The notes: generated by a model not told the origin, from the sequence alone. DNA of 64,000 nucleotides from Kluyvera ascorbata ATCC 33433 (GCF_000735365.1 NZ_JMPL01000001.1:80255-144254); one strand, 5' to 3'; counted from the stretch's first letter, positions 9,856-23,005 are shown. Translations and numbers: made by a program.

Positions 9856-12800
9856 ATGTTGTACGATAAATCCCTTGAGAGGGATAACTGTGGTTTCGGC
9901 CTGATCGCCCACATAGAAGGCGAACCTAGCCACAAGGTAGTGCGTACCGCGATACACGCACTGGCCCGAATGCAGCACCGCGGCGCAATACTCGCCGATG
10001 GTAAAACCGGTGACGGTTGTGGCCTGCTGCTGCAAAAACCTGACCGTTTCTTTCGCATCGTCGCCGAAGAGCGCGGCTGGCGCTTAGCGAAAAACTATGC
10101 CGTTGGGATGCTGTTCCTGAATAAGGATCCTGAACTGGCTGCGGCGTCTCGCCGTGTTGTAGAAGAAGAACTGCAGCGTGAAACCCTGTCTATCGTCGGC
10201 TGGCGCGATGTGCCAACCAATGAAGGCGTGCTGGGTGAAATCGCCCTCTCCTCTCTGCCTCGCATTGAACAAATTTTCGTTAACGCCCCTGCGGGCTGGC
10301 GTCCACGCGATATGGAACGCCGTCTGTTTATCGCCCGTCGCCGTATCGAAAAACGCCTCCAGGAAGATAAAGACTTCTACGTTTGTAGCCTGTCGAACCT
10401 GGTCAACATCTATAAAGGTCTGTGTATGCCGGCGGATTTGCCGCGCTTCTACCTGGACCTCGCGGACCTGCGTCTGGAGTCGGCCATCTGCCTGTTCCAC
10501 CAGCGCTTCTCCACCAACACCGTTCCACGCTGGCCGCTGGCTCAGCCGTTCCGCTACCTGGCGCACAACGGCGAGATCAACACCATCACCGGTAACCGCC
10601 AGTGGGCGCGCGCGCGTACCTATAAGTTCCAGACCCCGCTAATCCCGGATCTGCACGACGCTGCGCCTTTCGTTAACGAAACCGGCTCCGACTCCAGCTC
10701 CATGGATAACATGCTTGAGCTACTGCTGGCAGGCGGGATGGACATCATTCGCGCCATGCGTCTGCTGGTACCACCGGCCTGGCAGAATAACCCGGATATG
10801 GACCCGGACCTGCGTTCGTTCTTCGACTTTAACTCCATGCACATGGAGCCGTGGGATGGCCCGGCAGGTATCGTCATGTCTGACGGTCGCTATGCCGCCT
10901 GTAACCTCGACCGTAACGGTCTGCGCCCGGCGCGCTACGTCATCACCAAAGACAAGCTCATCACCTGCGCTTCTGAAGTCGGTATCTGGGATTACCAGCC
11001 TGACGAAGTGGTTGAAAAAGGCCGTGTAGGCCCAGGCGAGCTGATGGTTATCGACACCCGCAGTGGCCGCATTCTGCACTCTGCTGAAACCGACAACGAT
11101 CTGAAAAGCCGCCACCCGTACAAAGAGTGGATGGAGAAAAACGTTCGCCGCCTGGTGCCGTTTGAAGATCTGGCCGATGACCGTGTTGGCAGCCGCGAGC
11201 TGGACGACGATACGCTTGCCAGCTATCAGAAACAGTTTAACTACAGCGCCGAAGAGCTGGATTCCGTTATCCGCGTGCTCGGCGAAAATGGCCAGGAAGC
11301 GGTCGGCTCAATGGGTGACGATACCCCGTTTGCCGTGCTCTCCAGCCAGCCGCGTATTATTTACGACTATTTCCGTCAGCAGTTTGCGCAGGTGACCAAC
11401 CCGCCAATCGACCCGCTGCGTGAAGCGCACGTGATGTCGCTGGCGACCAGCATCGGCCGTGAAATGAACGTCTTCTGCGAAGCGGAAGGCCAGGCGCACC
11501 GTCTGAGCTTCAAATCACCGATTCTGCTGTACTCCGATTTCAATCAGCTCACCACGATGAAAGAGGAGCACTACCGCGCCGATACGCTGGATATCACCTT
11601 CGATGTGACGGAAACCAACCTTGAAGAGACGGTGAAAGCGCTGTGCGACAAAGCCGAAGAGATGGTACGCAATGGTACCGTTCTGCTGGTGCTTTCTGAC
11701 CGTAACATCGCCAAAAATCGTCTGCCGGTACCGGCACCGATGGCGGTAGGCGCCATTCAGGCTCGTCTGGTTGATAAGAGCCTGCGCTGCGATGCCAACA
11801 TCATCGTCGAAACCGCCAGCGCCCGCGACCCGCACCACTTTGCGGTACTGCTCGGCTTTGGCGCCACGGCAATCTACCCGTACCTGGCTTATGAAACCCT
11901 GGGACGTCTGATTGATACGCATGCTATCGAGAAAGACTACCGCACGGTGATGCTGAACTACCGTAACGGCATCAACAAAGGCCTGTACAAGATCATGTCC
12001 AAAATGGGCATCTCGACCATCGCGTCCTATCGCTGCTCCAAGCTGTTTGAAGCCGTGGGTCTGCACGATGACGTGGTTGAGAACTGCTTCCAGGGCGTGG
12101 TTAGCCGCATCGGCGGTGCATCGTTCGACGACTTCCAGCAGGACCTGCTGAACCTGTCGAAACGTGCCTGGCTGGCGCGTAAACCGCTGGATCAGGGCGG
12201 CCTGCTCAAATACGTTCACGGCGGTGAATATCACGCTTATAACCCGGACGTGGTGCGTACTCTGCAACAGGCAGTACAGAGCGGTGAGTACAGCGATTAC
12301 AAAGAATATGCAGAGCTGGTGAACAACCGTCCTGCGGCAACGCTGCGCGATCTGCTGGCGATCACCCCGAACGGGGAAACCGTAAACCTGGCCGACGTTG
12401 AACCAGCGAGCGACCTGTTCAAACGTTTCGACACCGCAGCGATGTCTATCGGCGCACTGAGCCCGGAAGCGCACGAAGCGCTGGCTGAAGCGATGAACAG
12501 CATCGGCGGTAACTCGAACTCCGGCGAAGGCGGCGAAGACCCGGCGCGTTACGGCACCAACAAAGTATCGCGCATTAAGCAGGTGGCTTCCGGTCGCTTT
12601 GGCGTGACCCCAGCGTATCTGGTTAACGCCGACGTGATTCAGATTAAAGTTGCCCAGGGCGCGAAGCCAGGCGAAGGCGGTCAGTTGCCGGGTGATAAAG
12701 TCACCCCGTACATCGCCAAACTGCGCTATTCCGTACCGGGCGTGACGCTGATTTCTCCGCCACCGCACCACGATATTTACTCTATCGAGGATCTGGCGCA

Positions 12801-14316
12801 GCTGATTTTCGACCTGAAACAGGTCAACCCGAAAGCGATGATCTCCGTGAAGCTGGTTTCCGAACCGGGCGTCGGCACTATCGCCACGGGCGTAGCGAAA
12901 GCTTACGCTGACCTGATTACCATCGCTGGCTATGACGGCGGCACCGGCGCAAGCCCGCTGTCTTCCGTCAAATATGCGGGCTGCCCGTGGGAACTGGGCC
13001 TGGTGGAAACCCAGCAGGCGCTGGTTGCTAACGGCCTGCGTCACAAGATTCGTCTGCAGGTAGACGGCGGCCTGAAAACCGGCGTCGACATCATTAAAGC
13101 AGCGATCCTCGGCGCAGAAAGCTTCGGCTTCGGCACCGGTCCAATGGTCGCGCTGGGCTGTAAATACCTGCGTATTTGCCACCTGAACAACTGTGCAACC
13201 GGTGTTGCAACTCAGGATGACAAACTGCGTAAGAACCACTATCACGGCCTGCCGTTCAAAGTGACTAACTACTTTGAATTTATCGCCCGTGAAGTGCGCG
13301 AGCTGATGGCCGAGTTGGGCGTAACCCGCCTCGTAGACCTGATTGGCCGCACCGACCTGCTCAAAGAGCTGGATGGCTTCACCGCCAAGCAGCAGAAGCT
13401 GGAGCTGTCTCGTTTGCTGGAAACCGCCGAGCCGCACCCAGGTAAAGCGCTGTACTGCACCGAAAACAACCCGCCGTTTGATAACGGCGTGCTGAACGCA
13501 CAGCTGCTACAGCAGGCGAAACCGTTTGTTGATGACCGCCAGAGCAAAACCTTCTGGTTCGACATCCGCAACACCGACCGTTCCGTAGGCGCGTCGCTGT
13601 CTGGCTATATTGCCCAGACGCACGGCGACCAGGGACTGGCATCGGATCCGATTAAAGCGCACTTCAGCGGCACCGCAGGTCAGAGCTTCGGCGTGTGGAA
13701 CGCAGGCGGCGTTGAGCTGTACCTGACCGGCGATGCCAACGACTACGTCGGTAAAGGGATGGCGGGTGGTCTGCTGGCGATTCGTCCTCCGGTGGGTTCT
13801 TCCTTCCGCAGCCATGAAGCGAGCATTATCGGTAACACCTGCCTGTACGGCGCAACCGGCGGTCGTCTGTACGCCGCAGGGCGTGCGGGTGAACGTTTCG
13901 GCGTACGTAACTCCGGGGCGATTACCGTGGTGGAAGGTATTGGCGACAACGGCTGTGAATACATGACTGGCGGCATCGTCTGCGTGCTGGGCAAAACGGG
14001 CGTTAACTTCGGCGCCGGTATGACGGGCGGCTTCGCCTACGTACTGGATGAAGACGGTGATTTCCGTAAACGCGTGAACCCGGAACTGGTGGAAGTGCTG
14101 GATGTCGACTCGCTGGCGATTCACGAAGAGCACCTGCGCGGTCTGATTACCGAACACGTGCAGTTAACCGGTTCTTCCCGCGGCGAAGAGATCCTGGCGC
14201 ACTGGCCGTCTTACTCCGCGAAGTTCGCGCTGGTTAAGCCGAAGTCCAGTGATGTGAAAGCCCTGTTGGGTCACCGTAGTCGTAGCGCAGCTGAGCTGCG
14301 TGTGCAGGCGCAGTAA
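9856..14316 (+). CDS. gltB: Glutamate synthase (NADPH) large subunit
   Basis: 1486 residues, matching E. coli. With GltD it converts glutamine plus 2-oxoglutarate to two glutamates, the main ammonia-assimilation route at low ammonium. The N-terminal propeptide of 11 residues precedes Cys12 in ERDNCGFG, which after cleavage is the glutaminase nucleophile. The central part is followed by the FMN-binding synthase domain ([23 protein letters not shown]), the 3Fe-4S cysteines of [15 protein letters not shown], and a C-terminal beta-helix of repeated glycine-rich turns. gltD follows 9 bp after the stop. Confidence 0.98.
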   Translation: MLYDKSLERDNCGFGLIAHIEGEPSHKVVRTAIHALARMQHRGAILADGKTGDGCGLLLQKPDRFFRIVAEERGWRLAKNYAVGMLFLNKDPELAAASRRVVEEELQRETLSIVGWRDVPTNEGVLGEIALSSLPRIEQIFVNAPAGWRPRDMERRLFIARRRIEKRLQEDKDFYVCSLSNLVNIYKGLCMPADLPRFYLDLADLRLESAICLFHQRFSTNTVPRWPLAQPFRYLAHNGEINTITGNRQWARARTYKFQTPLIPDLHDAAPFVNETGSDSSSMDNMLELLLAGGMDIIRAMRLLVPPAWQNNPDMDPDLRSFFDFNSMHMEPWDGPAGIVMSDGRYAACNLDRNGLRPARYVITKDKLITCASEVGIWDYQPDEVVEKGRVGPGELMVIDTRSGRILHSAETDNDLKSRHPYKEWMEKNVRRLVPFEDLADDRVGSRELDDDTLASYQKQFNYSAEELDSVIRVLGENGQEAVGSMGDDTPFAVLSSQPRIIYDYFRQQFAQVTNPPIDPLREAHVMSLATSIGREMNVFCEAEGQAHRLSFKSPILLYSDFNQLTTMKEEHYRADTLDITFDVTETNLEETVKALCDKAEEMVRNGTVLLVLSDRNIAKNRLPVPAPMAVGAIQARLVDKSLRCDANIIVETASARDPHHFAVLLGFGATAIYPYLAYETLGRLIDTHAIEKDYRTVMLNYRNGINKGLYKIMSKMGISTIASYRCSKLFEAVGLHDDVVENCFQGVVSRIGGASFDDFQQDLLNLSKRAWLARKPLDQGGLLKYVHGGEYHAYNPDVVRTLQQAVQSGEYSDYKEYAELVNNRPAATLRDLLAITPNGETVNLADVEPASDLFKRFDTAAMSIGALSPEAHEALAEAMNSIGGNSNSGEGGEDPARYGTNKVSRIKQVASGRFGVTPAYLVNADVIQIKVAQGAKPGEGGQLPGDKVTPYIAKLRYSVPGVTLISPPPHHDIYSIEDLAQLIFDLKQVNPKAMISVKLVSEPGVGTIATGVAKAYADLITIAGYDGGTGASPLSSVKYAGCPWELGLVETQQALVANGLRHKIRLQVDGGLKTGVDIIKAAILGAESFGFGTGPMVALGCKYLRICHLNNCATGVATQDDKLRKNHYHGLPFKVTNYFEFIAREVRELMAELGVTRLVDLIGRTDLLKELDGFTAKQQKLELSRLLETAEPHPGKALYCTENNPPFDNGVLNAQLLQQAKPFVDDRQSKTFWFDIRNTDRSVGASLSGYIAQTHGDQGLASDPIKAHFSGTAGQSFGVWNAGGVELYLTGDANDYVGKGMAGGLLAIRPPVGSSFRSHEASIIGNTCLYGATGGRLYAAGRAGERFGVRNSGAITVVEGIGDNGCEYMTGGIVCVLGKTGVNFGAGMTGGFAYVLDEDGDFRKRVNPELVEVLDVDSLAIHEEHLRGLITEHVQLTGSSRGEEILAHWPSYSAKFALVKPKSSDVKALLGHRSRSAAELRVQAQ

Positions 14317-15744
<1,428 letters not shown>

Positions 15745-15752
15745 AGTCCTTA

Positions 15753-15795
15753 TCTGGCCCCTTTCTCCGCTTGCGGATAGGGGCCTTGTTTTTCC
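15753..15795 (+). terminator. gltBD terminator
   Basis: A GC-rich hairpin pairs the GGCCCC near 15756 with GGGGCC near 15780 and is followed by TTGTTTTT. It lies 9 bp after the gltD stop codon. Confidence 0.8.
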
Positions 15796-15869
15796 CCAAC
15801 TTTCTCAGCCATTCGTTGAAAATCACTCGCAAATGGCGTTGGCAGCACGAAAAACACGACCTGACTGAC

Positions 15870-15898
15870 ATAACAAAACAGGCCCCAAAGGGCCTGTT
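15870..15898 (-). terminator. sspAB terminator
   Basis: AACAGGCC and GGCCTGTT pair around the loop ccaaag. On the minus strand the hairpin is followed by TTTGTT, just after the sspB stop codon at 15905. Confidence 0.8.
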
Positions 15899-15904
15899 CT
15901 CATC

Positions 15905-16405
15905 TTACTTCACAACGCGCAGCGCCGGTCGCCCACCGCGAGGTGGTGGCGGCGTATCATCCGGATCGTTGTCATCGCTGATATCAGGCTTATCGCCATC
16001 AATCACCGACATCACCGTTTCGCTTCCACCGTTATCCACGGCTTCATCGTCGTTGAAGCTGTCCGCATTCTCATCGTACGCGGCTTCAGGTTCGAACATG
16101 GTTCCAGCGCCGTTTTCACGGGCATAGATAGCCAGCACGGCAGCCAGCGGCACATTAACCTGACGCGGTACGCCGCCAAAGCGCGCGTTAAAGCGCACTT
16201 CATCGTTGGCCAGTTCAAGATTGCCCACCGCGCGTGGCGCGATATTCAATACGATCTGTCCATCGCGCGCGTACTCCATTGGTACGTTCACGCCTGGCAT
16301 CATGACATCGACCACCAGATGCGGCGTCAGCTGGTTATCCAGCAGCCACTCGTAGAACGCACGCAGCAGGTACGGGCGGCGTGGAGAAAGCTGTGAAACT
16401 TCCAT
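15905..16405 (-). CDS. sspB: SspB, ClpXP adaptor for ssrA-tagged proteins
   Basis: 166 residues (165 in E. coli). SspB binds the ssrA tag and RseA fragments and tethers them to ClpX. The folded substrate-binding domain covers about residues 1-112 (RRPYLLRAFYEWLLDNQLTP, ARFGGVPRQVNVPL). An acidic disordered linker with proline runs leads to the C-terminal ClpX-binding motif RGGRPALRVVK. It lies 4 bp downstream of sspA in the same operon. Confidence 0.97.
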   Translation of the reverse strand: MEVSQLSPRRPYLLRAFYEWLLDNQLTPHLVVDVMMPGVNVPMEYARDGQIVLNIAPRAVGNLELANDEVRFNARFGGVPRQVNVPLAAVLAIYARENGAGTMFEPEAAYDENADSFNDDEAVDNGGSETVMSVIDGDKPDISDDNDPDDTPPPPRGGRPALRVVK

Positions 16406-16409
16406 TCAA

Positions 16410-17048
16410 TTAACCCCGGCCAAGGCGCATTTCGCGCTCGGCTTCCGTTAAAGAGGCGAGGAAAGAATCACGTTCGAAGACGCGAGTCATATAGCCTTTC
16501 AGCTCTTTCGCACCGGCACCAACCAGCTCGATACCCATGACAGGCAAGCGCCACAGCAGTGGAGCCAGGTAGCAATCGACAATACTGAACTCGTCGCTCA
16601 GGAAAAATGGCTTCTGAGTGAAGACCGGCGCAATCGCCAGCAGCTCTTCACGCAGTTGCTTACGTGCAGCATCAGCCTGAGCAGAAGAACCATTCATCAC
16701 GGTGTTCATCAGCGAGTACCAGTCTTTTTCGATGCGGTGCATGTACAGACGGCTTTCACCGCGTGCGACCGGGTAGACAGGCATCAGCGGCGGATGAGGG
16801 AAACGCTCATCCAGGTATTCCATAATGATGCGTGACTCCCACAGAGTCAGTTCACGATCCACCAGTGTCGGTACGCTTTGATTCGGGTTGAGGTCAATCA
16901 GATCCTGCGGTGGATTGTCCTTTTCCACATGCTCTATCTCAAAGCTGACGCCTTTCTCAGCCAGCACGATGCGGACCTGATGGCTATAGATGTCAGTAGG
17001 ACCAGAAAACAGCGTCATTACCGAACGTTTGTTGGCAGCGACAGCCAT
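16410..17048 (-). CDS. sspA: SspA, stringent starvation protein A
   Basis: 212 residues with a glutathione S-transferase fold: thioredoxin-like N-terminus (VMTLFSGPTDIYSHQVRIVLAEKG), the segment NQSVPTLVDRELTLWESRIIMEYLDE, and a helical C-terminal domain. SspA binds RNA polymerase, aids phage P1 late transcription and lowers H-NS levels during starvation; no enzymatic GST activity is expected. It leads the sspA-sspB operon. Confidence 0.97.
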   Translation of the reverse strand: MAVAANKRSVMTLFSGPTDIYSHQVRIVLAEKGVSFEIEHVEKDNPPQDLIDLNPNQSVPTLVDRELTLWESRIIMEYLDERFPHPPLMPVYPVARGESRLYMHRIEKDWYSLMNTVMNGSSAQADAARKQLREELLAIAPVFTQKPFFLSDEFSIVDCYLAPLLWRLPVMGIELVGAGAKELKGYMTRVFERDSFLASLTEAEREMRLGRG

Positions 17049-17287
17049 GAAAACCTCCAGGTATATTCAGAATTTTTACTGCTACCAGCCGCAAAGGCGG
17101 CTAGCCAGATGATTAGCCTTATCTGCACGCTGTACGACATTCCCGTTTACGAATTAAACAAAAAATGAACAATCGCGCGCATTTGGGCAGAAAATTGGAT
17201 GATAGTCTACCAGATTTTGAACGGCTTGTGGTGAGGGGATTCCGGAAAAGCGGAAAAAGAGCCCACTGGCTTCTGGTTTACAGGCAT

Positions 17288-17316
17288 AAAAAAACCCGCC
17301 TGAGCGGGTTTTTTTT
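17288..17316. terminator. Terminator downstream of rpsI
   Basis: ACCCGC and GCGGGT form a strong stem with an A-run before and a T-run after it, so it can act in both directions. It ends the rplM-rpsI operon and separates it from sspA. Confidence 0.9.
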
Positions 17317-17348
17317 CGCCAATTGTTGTCTGCCGAAGCAGAAACAAA

Positions 17349-17744
<396 letters not shown>

Positions 17745-17756
17745 CTATAATCCCGA

Positions 17757-18411
<655 letters not shown>

Positions 18412-18500
18412 TCCACGTAGCTCGGCCGAGCGAAGCGGCACCGGGAATTCGCGTAGGGGTTTCCCGGGGTCGGCGTGAACGCCTCGCCCGGGCTACATGG
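18412..18500. repeat. GC-rich palindromic intergenic repeat
   Basis: It contains GTAGCTCGGCCGAGCGAAGC, CCCGGGGTCGGCGTGAACGC and CTCGCCCGGGCTAC. The last part closely resembles 63873-63900 (GTCGGCGT, ACGCCTCGCCCGGGCTAC) and more weakly 8163-8190. This looks like a REP/BIME-like family of the genome. It lies between zapE and the rplM promoter. Confidence 0.75.
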
Positions 18501-18509
18501 GCTATGTAT

Positions 18510-19635
18510 TTATGGCATGTGTGGGCGTTTGAGGTACTCTTCGCTCTGCATTTCCTGCAAACGCGACAGGCAGCGCTGGAACTCAAACTTCAGCCGCTCC
18601 CCTTGATAGATGTTGTAAAGCTCAACTTCAGCGCTCACCACCAGCTTCACGTGACGTTCATAAAACTCATCGACCAGCGCGATAAAGCGTCGGGCTTCGC
18701 TCTCAAGCAGCGGCGTCATCACCGGCACGTCATACAGCATCACGGTATGGAACAGCCGTGAGAGCGCAATATAGTCGTGCTGGCTACGCGCATCGACGCA
18801 CAGCGTGGTAAACGATACCGCCAGCGTCTGATTCTCCACGCCGAGCGTTGGCAGTTGACGGTGGTTTATCTCAAGCGTCGTCTGGTTTTGCTGCGGCGTG
18901 CCCGCCAGCGCCAGCCACAGTTTGTTCATCTGCTGGCGGGTGTCGTTATTCAGCGGGGAAAGCCACAAATGCGCCTGCGTTAACGTTCGCAGTCGATAGT
19001 CGATGCCTGCGTCCACGTTCATGATGTCGCAGTGCTCTTTAATCGCTTCAATTGCCGGCAGGAAGCGCGCGCGCTGCAAACCATTTCGATAAAGTTCATC
19101 CGGTGGAATGTTGGAGGTCGCCACCAGCGTAATACCGCGAGCAAACAGCGCCTTCATCAGGCCACCCAGCAGCATCGCATCGGTAATATCAGAGACAAAA
19201 AACTCATCGAAGCAGAGCACGTCCGTTTCGGCCTTAAAACGCTCCGCCACGATTTCCAGCGGATCGCTGTGCCCCTGTAATTCCCCCAGTTCTTCGTGCA
19301 CCCGCAGCATAAAACGGTGGAAGTGCAGACGCTGCTTACGCGTGCCAGGCAGGCTTTGATAGAACATATCCATCAGCCAGGTTTTGCCTCGCCCTACTCC
19401 GCCCCACATATAGAGGCCGCGAACGGCAAGCGGTGTGTCGGACTCTTTCTTACCCAGCAGCTTACCAAAAACGCGCACGCAGGCCACCGCCAGATACGGG
19501 GGCGGGCGTTTTGTTTTGCAGTTCCTGGTAAATGGTGTCGAGGCGGTTAACCGCCTCACGCTGAACATCATCAGGTTGATGACTGCCCTCTTCGAGAGCC
19601 TGGAGATAGCGCGATGTGGGGGACTGGCTTTGCAT
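18510..19635 (-). pseudogene. zapE: ZapE, divisome-associated ATPase, broken by one base
   Basis: ZapE (YhcM) is an AFG1-like P-loop ATPase that destabilises FtsZ bundles and aids division at low oxygen and high temperature. The normal start ATG at 19635 opens a frame (MQSQSPTSRYLQALEEGSHQ...) matching E. coli ZapE until about codon 55, LRARF, where it hits TGG-TAA. The remainder, from FGKLLGKKESD through Walker A GGVGRGKT to the C-terminus LKRPHMP, continues in another frame. One extra T in the coding-strand run TTTTT (A-run 19467-19471) explains it: with four Ts the product is 374 residues (375 in E. coli). It may be a sequencing error or a real recent mutation. Confidence 0.9.
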
Positions 19636-19833
19636 GATCTAATTGTTATTCCTTTGAAAACCGGTATGTCTTACTTCACGATTGACTAAAAAAAGTCCGT
19701 TCTACACTACGCGATGATGCGTCAGGATTCCACTTCTACGGGATTAGCGGTTATAGTGGCACTATCGGGCGCAGGCATGGAGTTGCCGAAGCCGCCAATA
19801 CCCTATGGAACTATAAAACAACGGGAGATGTTC

Positions 19834-20232
19834 ATGACCTGGGAATACGCGCTAATTGGGTTAGTTGTCGGTATCATCATCGGTGCCGTGGCCATGCGTT
19901 TTGGTAATAGCAAATTACGTCAGCAGCAGGCGCTGCAGTACGAGTTGGAGAAAAACAAAGCCGAGCTGGAAGAGTACCGCGAAGAGTTGGTGAGCCATTT
20001 TGCGCGCAGCGCAGAACTGCTTGATAACATGGCAGATGACTATCGCCAGATTTATCAGCATATGGCGAAAAGCTCCAGCAATCTGCTGCCGGGCATGTCT
20101 CCGGATGCCAACCCGTTCCGTAACCGTCTGGCCGAATCCGAAGCGGGTAACGACCAGGCGCCGGTTCAGATGCCGCGCGACTATTCTGACGGCGCATCCG
20201 GCCTGCTCCGCGGTAGCGCAAAACGCGATTAA
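19834..20232 (+). CDS. zapG: ZapG (YhcB), inner-membrane cell envelope protein
   Basis: 132 residues, starting MTWEYALIGLVVGIIIGAVAMRFG, an N-terminal membrane anchor followed by a long coiled coil (about 25-80) and a polar C-terminal tail with the conserved NPFRNRLAESE motif. DUF1043 family; it links cell division, shape and envelope synthesis. The start at 19834 is chosen by family alignment; an ATG two codons earlier and longer upstream openings exist. It is divergent from zapE. Confidence 0.95.
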   Translation: MTWEYALIGLVVGIIIGAVAMRFGNSKLRQQQALQYELEKNKAELEEYREELVSHFARSAELLDNMADDYRQIYQHMAKSSSNLLPGMSPDANPFRNRLAESEAGNDQAPVQMPRDYSDGASGLLRGSAKRD

Positions 20233-20253
20233 TCTGCATTCCATAAATATTTC

Positions 20254-20284
20254 ACGGGCGCATCACTTGCGCCCGTCCTCTTCT
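20254..20284 (+). terminator. zapG terminator
   Basis: ACGGGCGC and GCGCCCGT form a perfect 8-bp stem around a 7-base loop, followed by a CT-rich stretch, 22 bp after the zapG stop. Confidence 0.65.
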
Positions 20285-20370
20285 GCTCACGCCGACTATA
20301 TTTACTTCAATAACATCAGTCTTTTCGGGAAGTATTGTCCTTGCATCCAGGGTCATGAGGGCCAGCATCA

Positions 20371-21747
20371 ATGAAGAAATCGACTTTACTGTTAAGTGCA
20401 TTGGCATTAAGCATTGGATTATCGCTTGCCGTACCGGCGCCGGTACTGGCCTCGCTGCCAACGCAGGTTCCGGGTCAGGGTAGTCTGCCAAGCCTCGCGC
20501 CGATGCTGGAGAAAGTTCTGCCTGCCGTGGTGAGCGTGAAGGTTGAAGGTTCCGCACCGGTGAATCAGCAGGTTCCGGATGAACTGAAGAAGTTCTTTGG
20601 TGATGACGGCAGCAATCCGGCCAATGAGCCAACGCAGCAGTTTGAAGGGCTGGGTTCCGGCGTCATCATCGACGCCATTAAAGGCTATGTGCTGACCAAT
20701 AATCATGTGGTGAGCGACGCGCAGAAGATCAGCGTGCAGCTCAACGATGGTCGCGAATTTGAGGCCAAACTTATCGGCAGCGATGACCAGAGCGACATCG
20801 CCCTGCTACAAATCCAGAAAGCCAGCCATCTAACGCAAATTGCTATCGCCGACTCCGATAAGCTGCGCGTAGGCGATTTCGCCGTCGCCGTCGGCAACCC
20901 GTTCGGCCTCGGTCAGACCGTAACCTCCGGGATTGTTTCAGCGCTGGGTCGCAGCGGGCTGAACCTCGAAGGGCTGGAAAACTTTATTCAGACCGATGCC
21001 GCCATTAACCGCGGTAACTCCGGCGGTGCGCTGCTTAACCTGAACGGCGAGCTGATTGGTATCAACACCGCCATTCTGGCGCCGGGCGGCGGCAGCATCG
21101 GTATCGGTTTTGCTATCCCGAGCAATATGGCGCAAACCCTGGCGCAGCAGCTGATTCAGTTTGGTGAAATCAAACGTGGCCTGCTCGGTATTCGCGGCAT
21201 GGAGATGACGGCCGATATCGCGAAAGCGTTCAATCTTGATGTGCAGCGCGGCGCGTTCGTCAGTGAAGTGCTGCCAAACTCGGGCTCAGCCAAAGCCGGG
21301 ATTAAGTCCGGCGATGTCATAACCAGCCTGAACGGTAAGCCGCTCAACAGCTTTGCCGAACTGCGCTCCCGTATCGCCACCACTGAACCGGGCTCGAAGG
21401 TCAAACTGGGCCTGCTTCGCGATGGCAAACCGCTTGAAGTGGAAGTGACGCTGGATAAAAGTACGTCGTCCACCGCCAGCGCACAGCTCATTATTCCGGC
21501 GCTGGAAGGGGCAACGCTGAGCGACGGCCAGGCGAAAAGCGGTACCAAAGGCGTGGTCATCTCCAACGTCGAGAAAGGCAGCCCGGCGGCTCAGGTTGGC
21601 CTGCATAAAGATGATGTCATCATCGGCATCAACCGCCAGCAGACCGCATCAATTGCTGAGCTGCGTAAGGTGCTGGAAGCCAAACCGGCGGTGATTGCCT
21701 TGAACGTCATGCGCGGCAACGAGAGCATTTACCTGCTGATGCGTTAA
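20371..21747 (+). CDS. degQ: Periplasmic serine endoprotease DegQ
   Basis: 458 residues (455 in E. coli). An HtrA-family protease and chaperone that degrades unfolded periplasmic proteins as large oligomers. A signal peptide ends near VPAPVLA (about residue 27). The trypsin-like domain has the catalytic triad His in LTNNHVV, Asp in DQSDIALL and Ser in RGNSGGALL. Two PDZ domains follow (about 255-355 and 365-458). degS lies downstream, separated by a REP element. Confidence 0.97.
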   Translation: MKKSTLLLSALALSIGLSLAVPAPVLASLPTQVPGQGSLPSLAPMLEKVLPAVVSVKVEGSAPVNQQVPDELKKFFGDDGSNPANEPTQQFEGLGSGVIIDAIKGYVLTNNHVVSDAQKISVQLNDGREFEAKLIGSDDQSDIALLQIQKASHLTQIAIADSDKLRVGDFAVAVGNPFGLGQTVTSGIVSALGRSGLNLEGLENFIQTDAAINRGNSGGALLNLNGELIGINTAILAPGGGSIGIGFAIPSNMAQTLAQQLIQFGEIKRGLLGIRGMEMTADIAKAFNLDVQRGAFVSEVLPNSGSAKAGIKSGDVITSLNGKPLNSFAELRSRIATTEPGSKVKLGLLRDGKPLEVEVTLDKSTSSTASAQLIIPALEGATLSDGQAKSGTKGVVISNVEKGSPAAQVGLHKDDVIIGINRQQTASIAELRKVLEAKPAVIALNVMRGNESIYLLMR

Positions 21748-21783
21748 TCCTTAAAAGCCGGAAAGCGGATAAGTGAAATCATG

Positions 21784-21823
21784 CTGTAGGCCGGATAGGC
21801 AAAGCGCCATCCGGCCTACAGCT
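21784..21823. repeat. REP element between degQ and degS
   Basis: A single REP palindrome: CTGTAGGCCGGAT with its inverse ATCCGGCCTACAG, around GGCAAAGCGCC. It lies 37 bp after the degQ stop. Confidence 0.9.
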
Positions 21824-21926
21824 CACCAAAACCCTTAACGGACCCGCACTGGAAATCGTGTGGAATGTATGTCTGGTAAAGTCGTGGTATGCTTCGCCCA
21901 GTTTCCTCATAAACGATGCCTGTATC

Positions 21927-22994
21927 ATGCTTCTAAAGCTCTTACGTTCCGTCGCACTAGGCTTACTGGTTGGCGGCATATTGATTGTTACCGTCCCGTC
22001 TTTGCGCCAGTGGAACCCGCTCGCCACTCAGCGCTTTAGCAGCACGGACGAAACCCCTGCCAGCTACAACTCGGCGGTGCGCCGTGCCGCACCTGCGGTG
22101 GTTAACGTCTATAACCGTAGTCTGAACAGCAATACCAACAGCCAACTCGAGATTAAAACCCTCGGTTCCGGCGTGATTATGGATCAGCGCGGATACATCG
22201 TTACCAATAAGCACGTCATTAACGATGCGGACCAGATTATTGTCGCACTGCAGGATGGTCGCGTGTTTGAAGCGCTGCTCGTCGGCTCCGATAGCCTGAC
22301 CGACCTCGCGGTTCTCAAGATTAACGCCACCGGCGGTCTGCCGGTCATTCCGATTAACCCAACCCGCGTGCCGCACATTGGCGACGTGGTACTGGCTATC
22401 GGCAACCCGTATAACCTCGGGCAGACCATCACGCAGGGGATCATCAGCGCCACCGGTCGTATCGGCCTGAACCCAAGCGGTCGACAGAACTTCCTGCAAA
22501 CCGATGCCTCCATCAACCACGGTAACTCCGGCGGCGCGCTGGTGAACTCGCTGGGCGAGCTCATGGGCATCAATACCCTTTCGTTCGATAAGAGCAACGA
22601 TGGCGAAACGCCAGAAGGGCTAAGCTTTGCCATCCCGTTCCAGCTGGCAACTAAGATTATGGATAAGCTTATCCGTGACGGACGCGTGATTCGTGGTTTC
22701 ATCGGCATCAGCGGCCGCGAAATCGCACCACTGCGCGCGCAGGGCGGCAGTATCGATCAGATTCAGGGGATTGTGGTTAACAAAATTGAGCCAGACGGCC
22801 CCGCTGCGCAAGCCGGTATTCAGAACAACGACGTGATTATCTCGGTGAACGGTAAACCGGCAGTTTCCGCGCTGGAGACCATGGACCAGGTCGCGGAGAT
22901 CCGCCCAGGTTCAGTAATTCCAGTCGTGGTCATGCGTGACGATAAGAAGTTAACGATGCAGGTAACGATTCAGGAATACCCAGCGTCCAACTAA
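21927..22994 (+). CDS. degS: DegS, regulated intramembrane sensor protease
   Basis: 355 residues, equal to E. coli. DegS is anchored in the inner membrane and cleaves anti-sigma factor RseA when its PDZ domain binds outer-membrane porin C-termini, starting the sigma-E response. The N-terminal anchor is LLRSVALGLLVGGILIVTVP. The triad residues are in TNKHVI, SLTDLAVL and HGNSGGAL, with one C-terminal PDZ domain. I chose ATG 21927, which gives MLLKLLRSVA; an upstream in-frame ATG at 21858 adds 23 unsupported residues. Confidence 0.96.
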   Translation: MLLKLLRSVALGLLVGGILIVTVPSLRQWNPLATQRFSSTDETPASYNSAVRRAAPAVVNVYNRSLNSNTNSQLEIKTLGSGVIMDQRGYIVTNKHVINDADQIIVALQDGRVFEALLVGSDSLTDLAVLKINATGGLPVIPINPTRVPHIGDVVLAIGNPYNLGQTITQGIISATGRIGLNPSGRQNFLQTDASINHGNSGGALVNSLGELMGINTLSFDKSNDGETPEGLSFAIPFQLATKIMDKLIRDGRVIRGFIGISGREIAPLRAQGGSIDQIQGIVVNKIEPDGPAAQAGIQNNDVIISVNGKPAVSALETMDQVAEIRPGSVIPVVVMRDDKKLTMQVTIQEYPASN

Positions 22995-23005
22995 ACGACC
23001 AAAAG

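Noticed and set aside
11515-13437. A 640-codon open frame antisense to gltB
   Set aside because: It lies wholly opposite the certain gltB gene, shows no protein-like motifs, and long antisense frames are common in GC-rich codon-biased genes.
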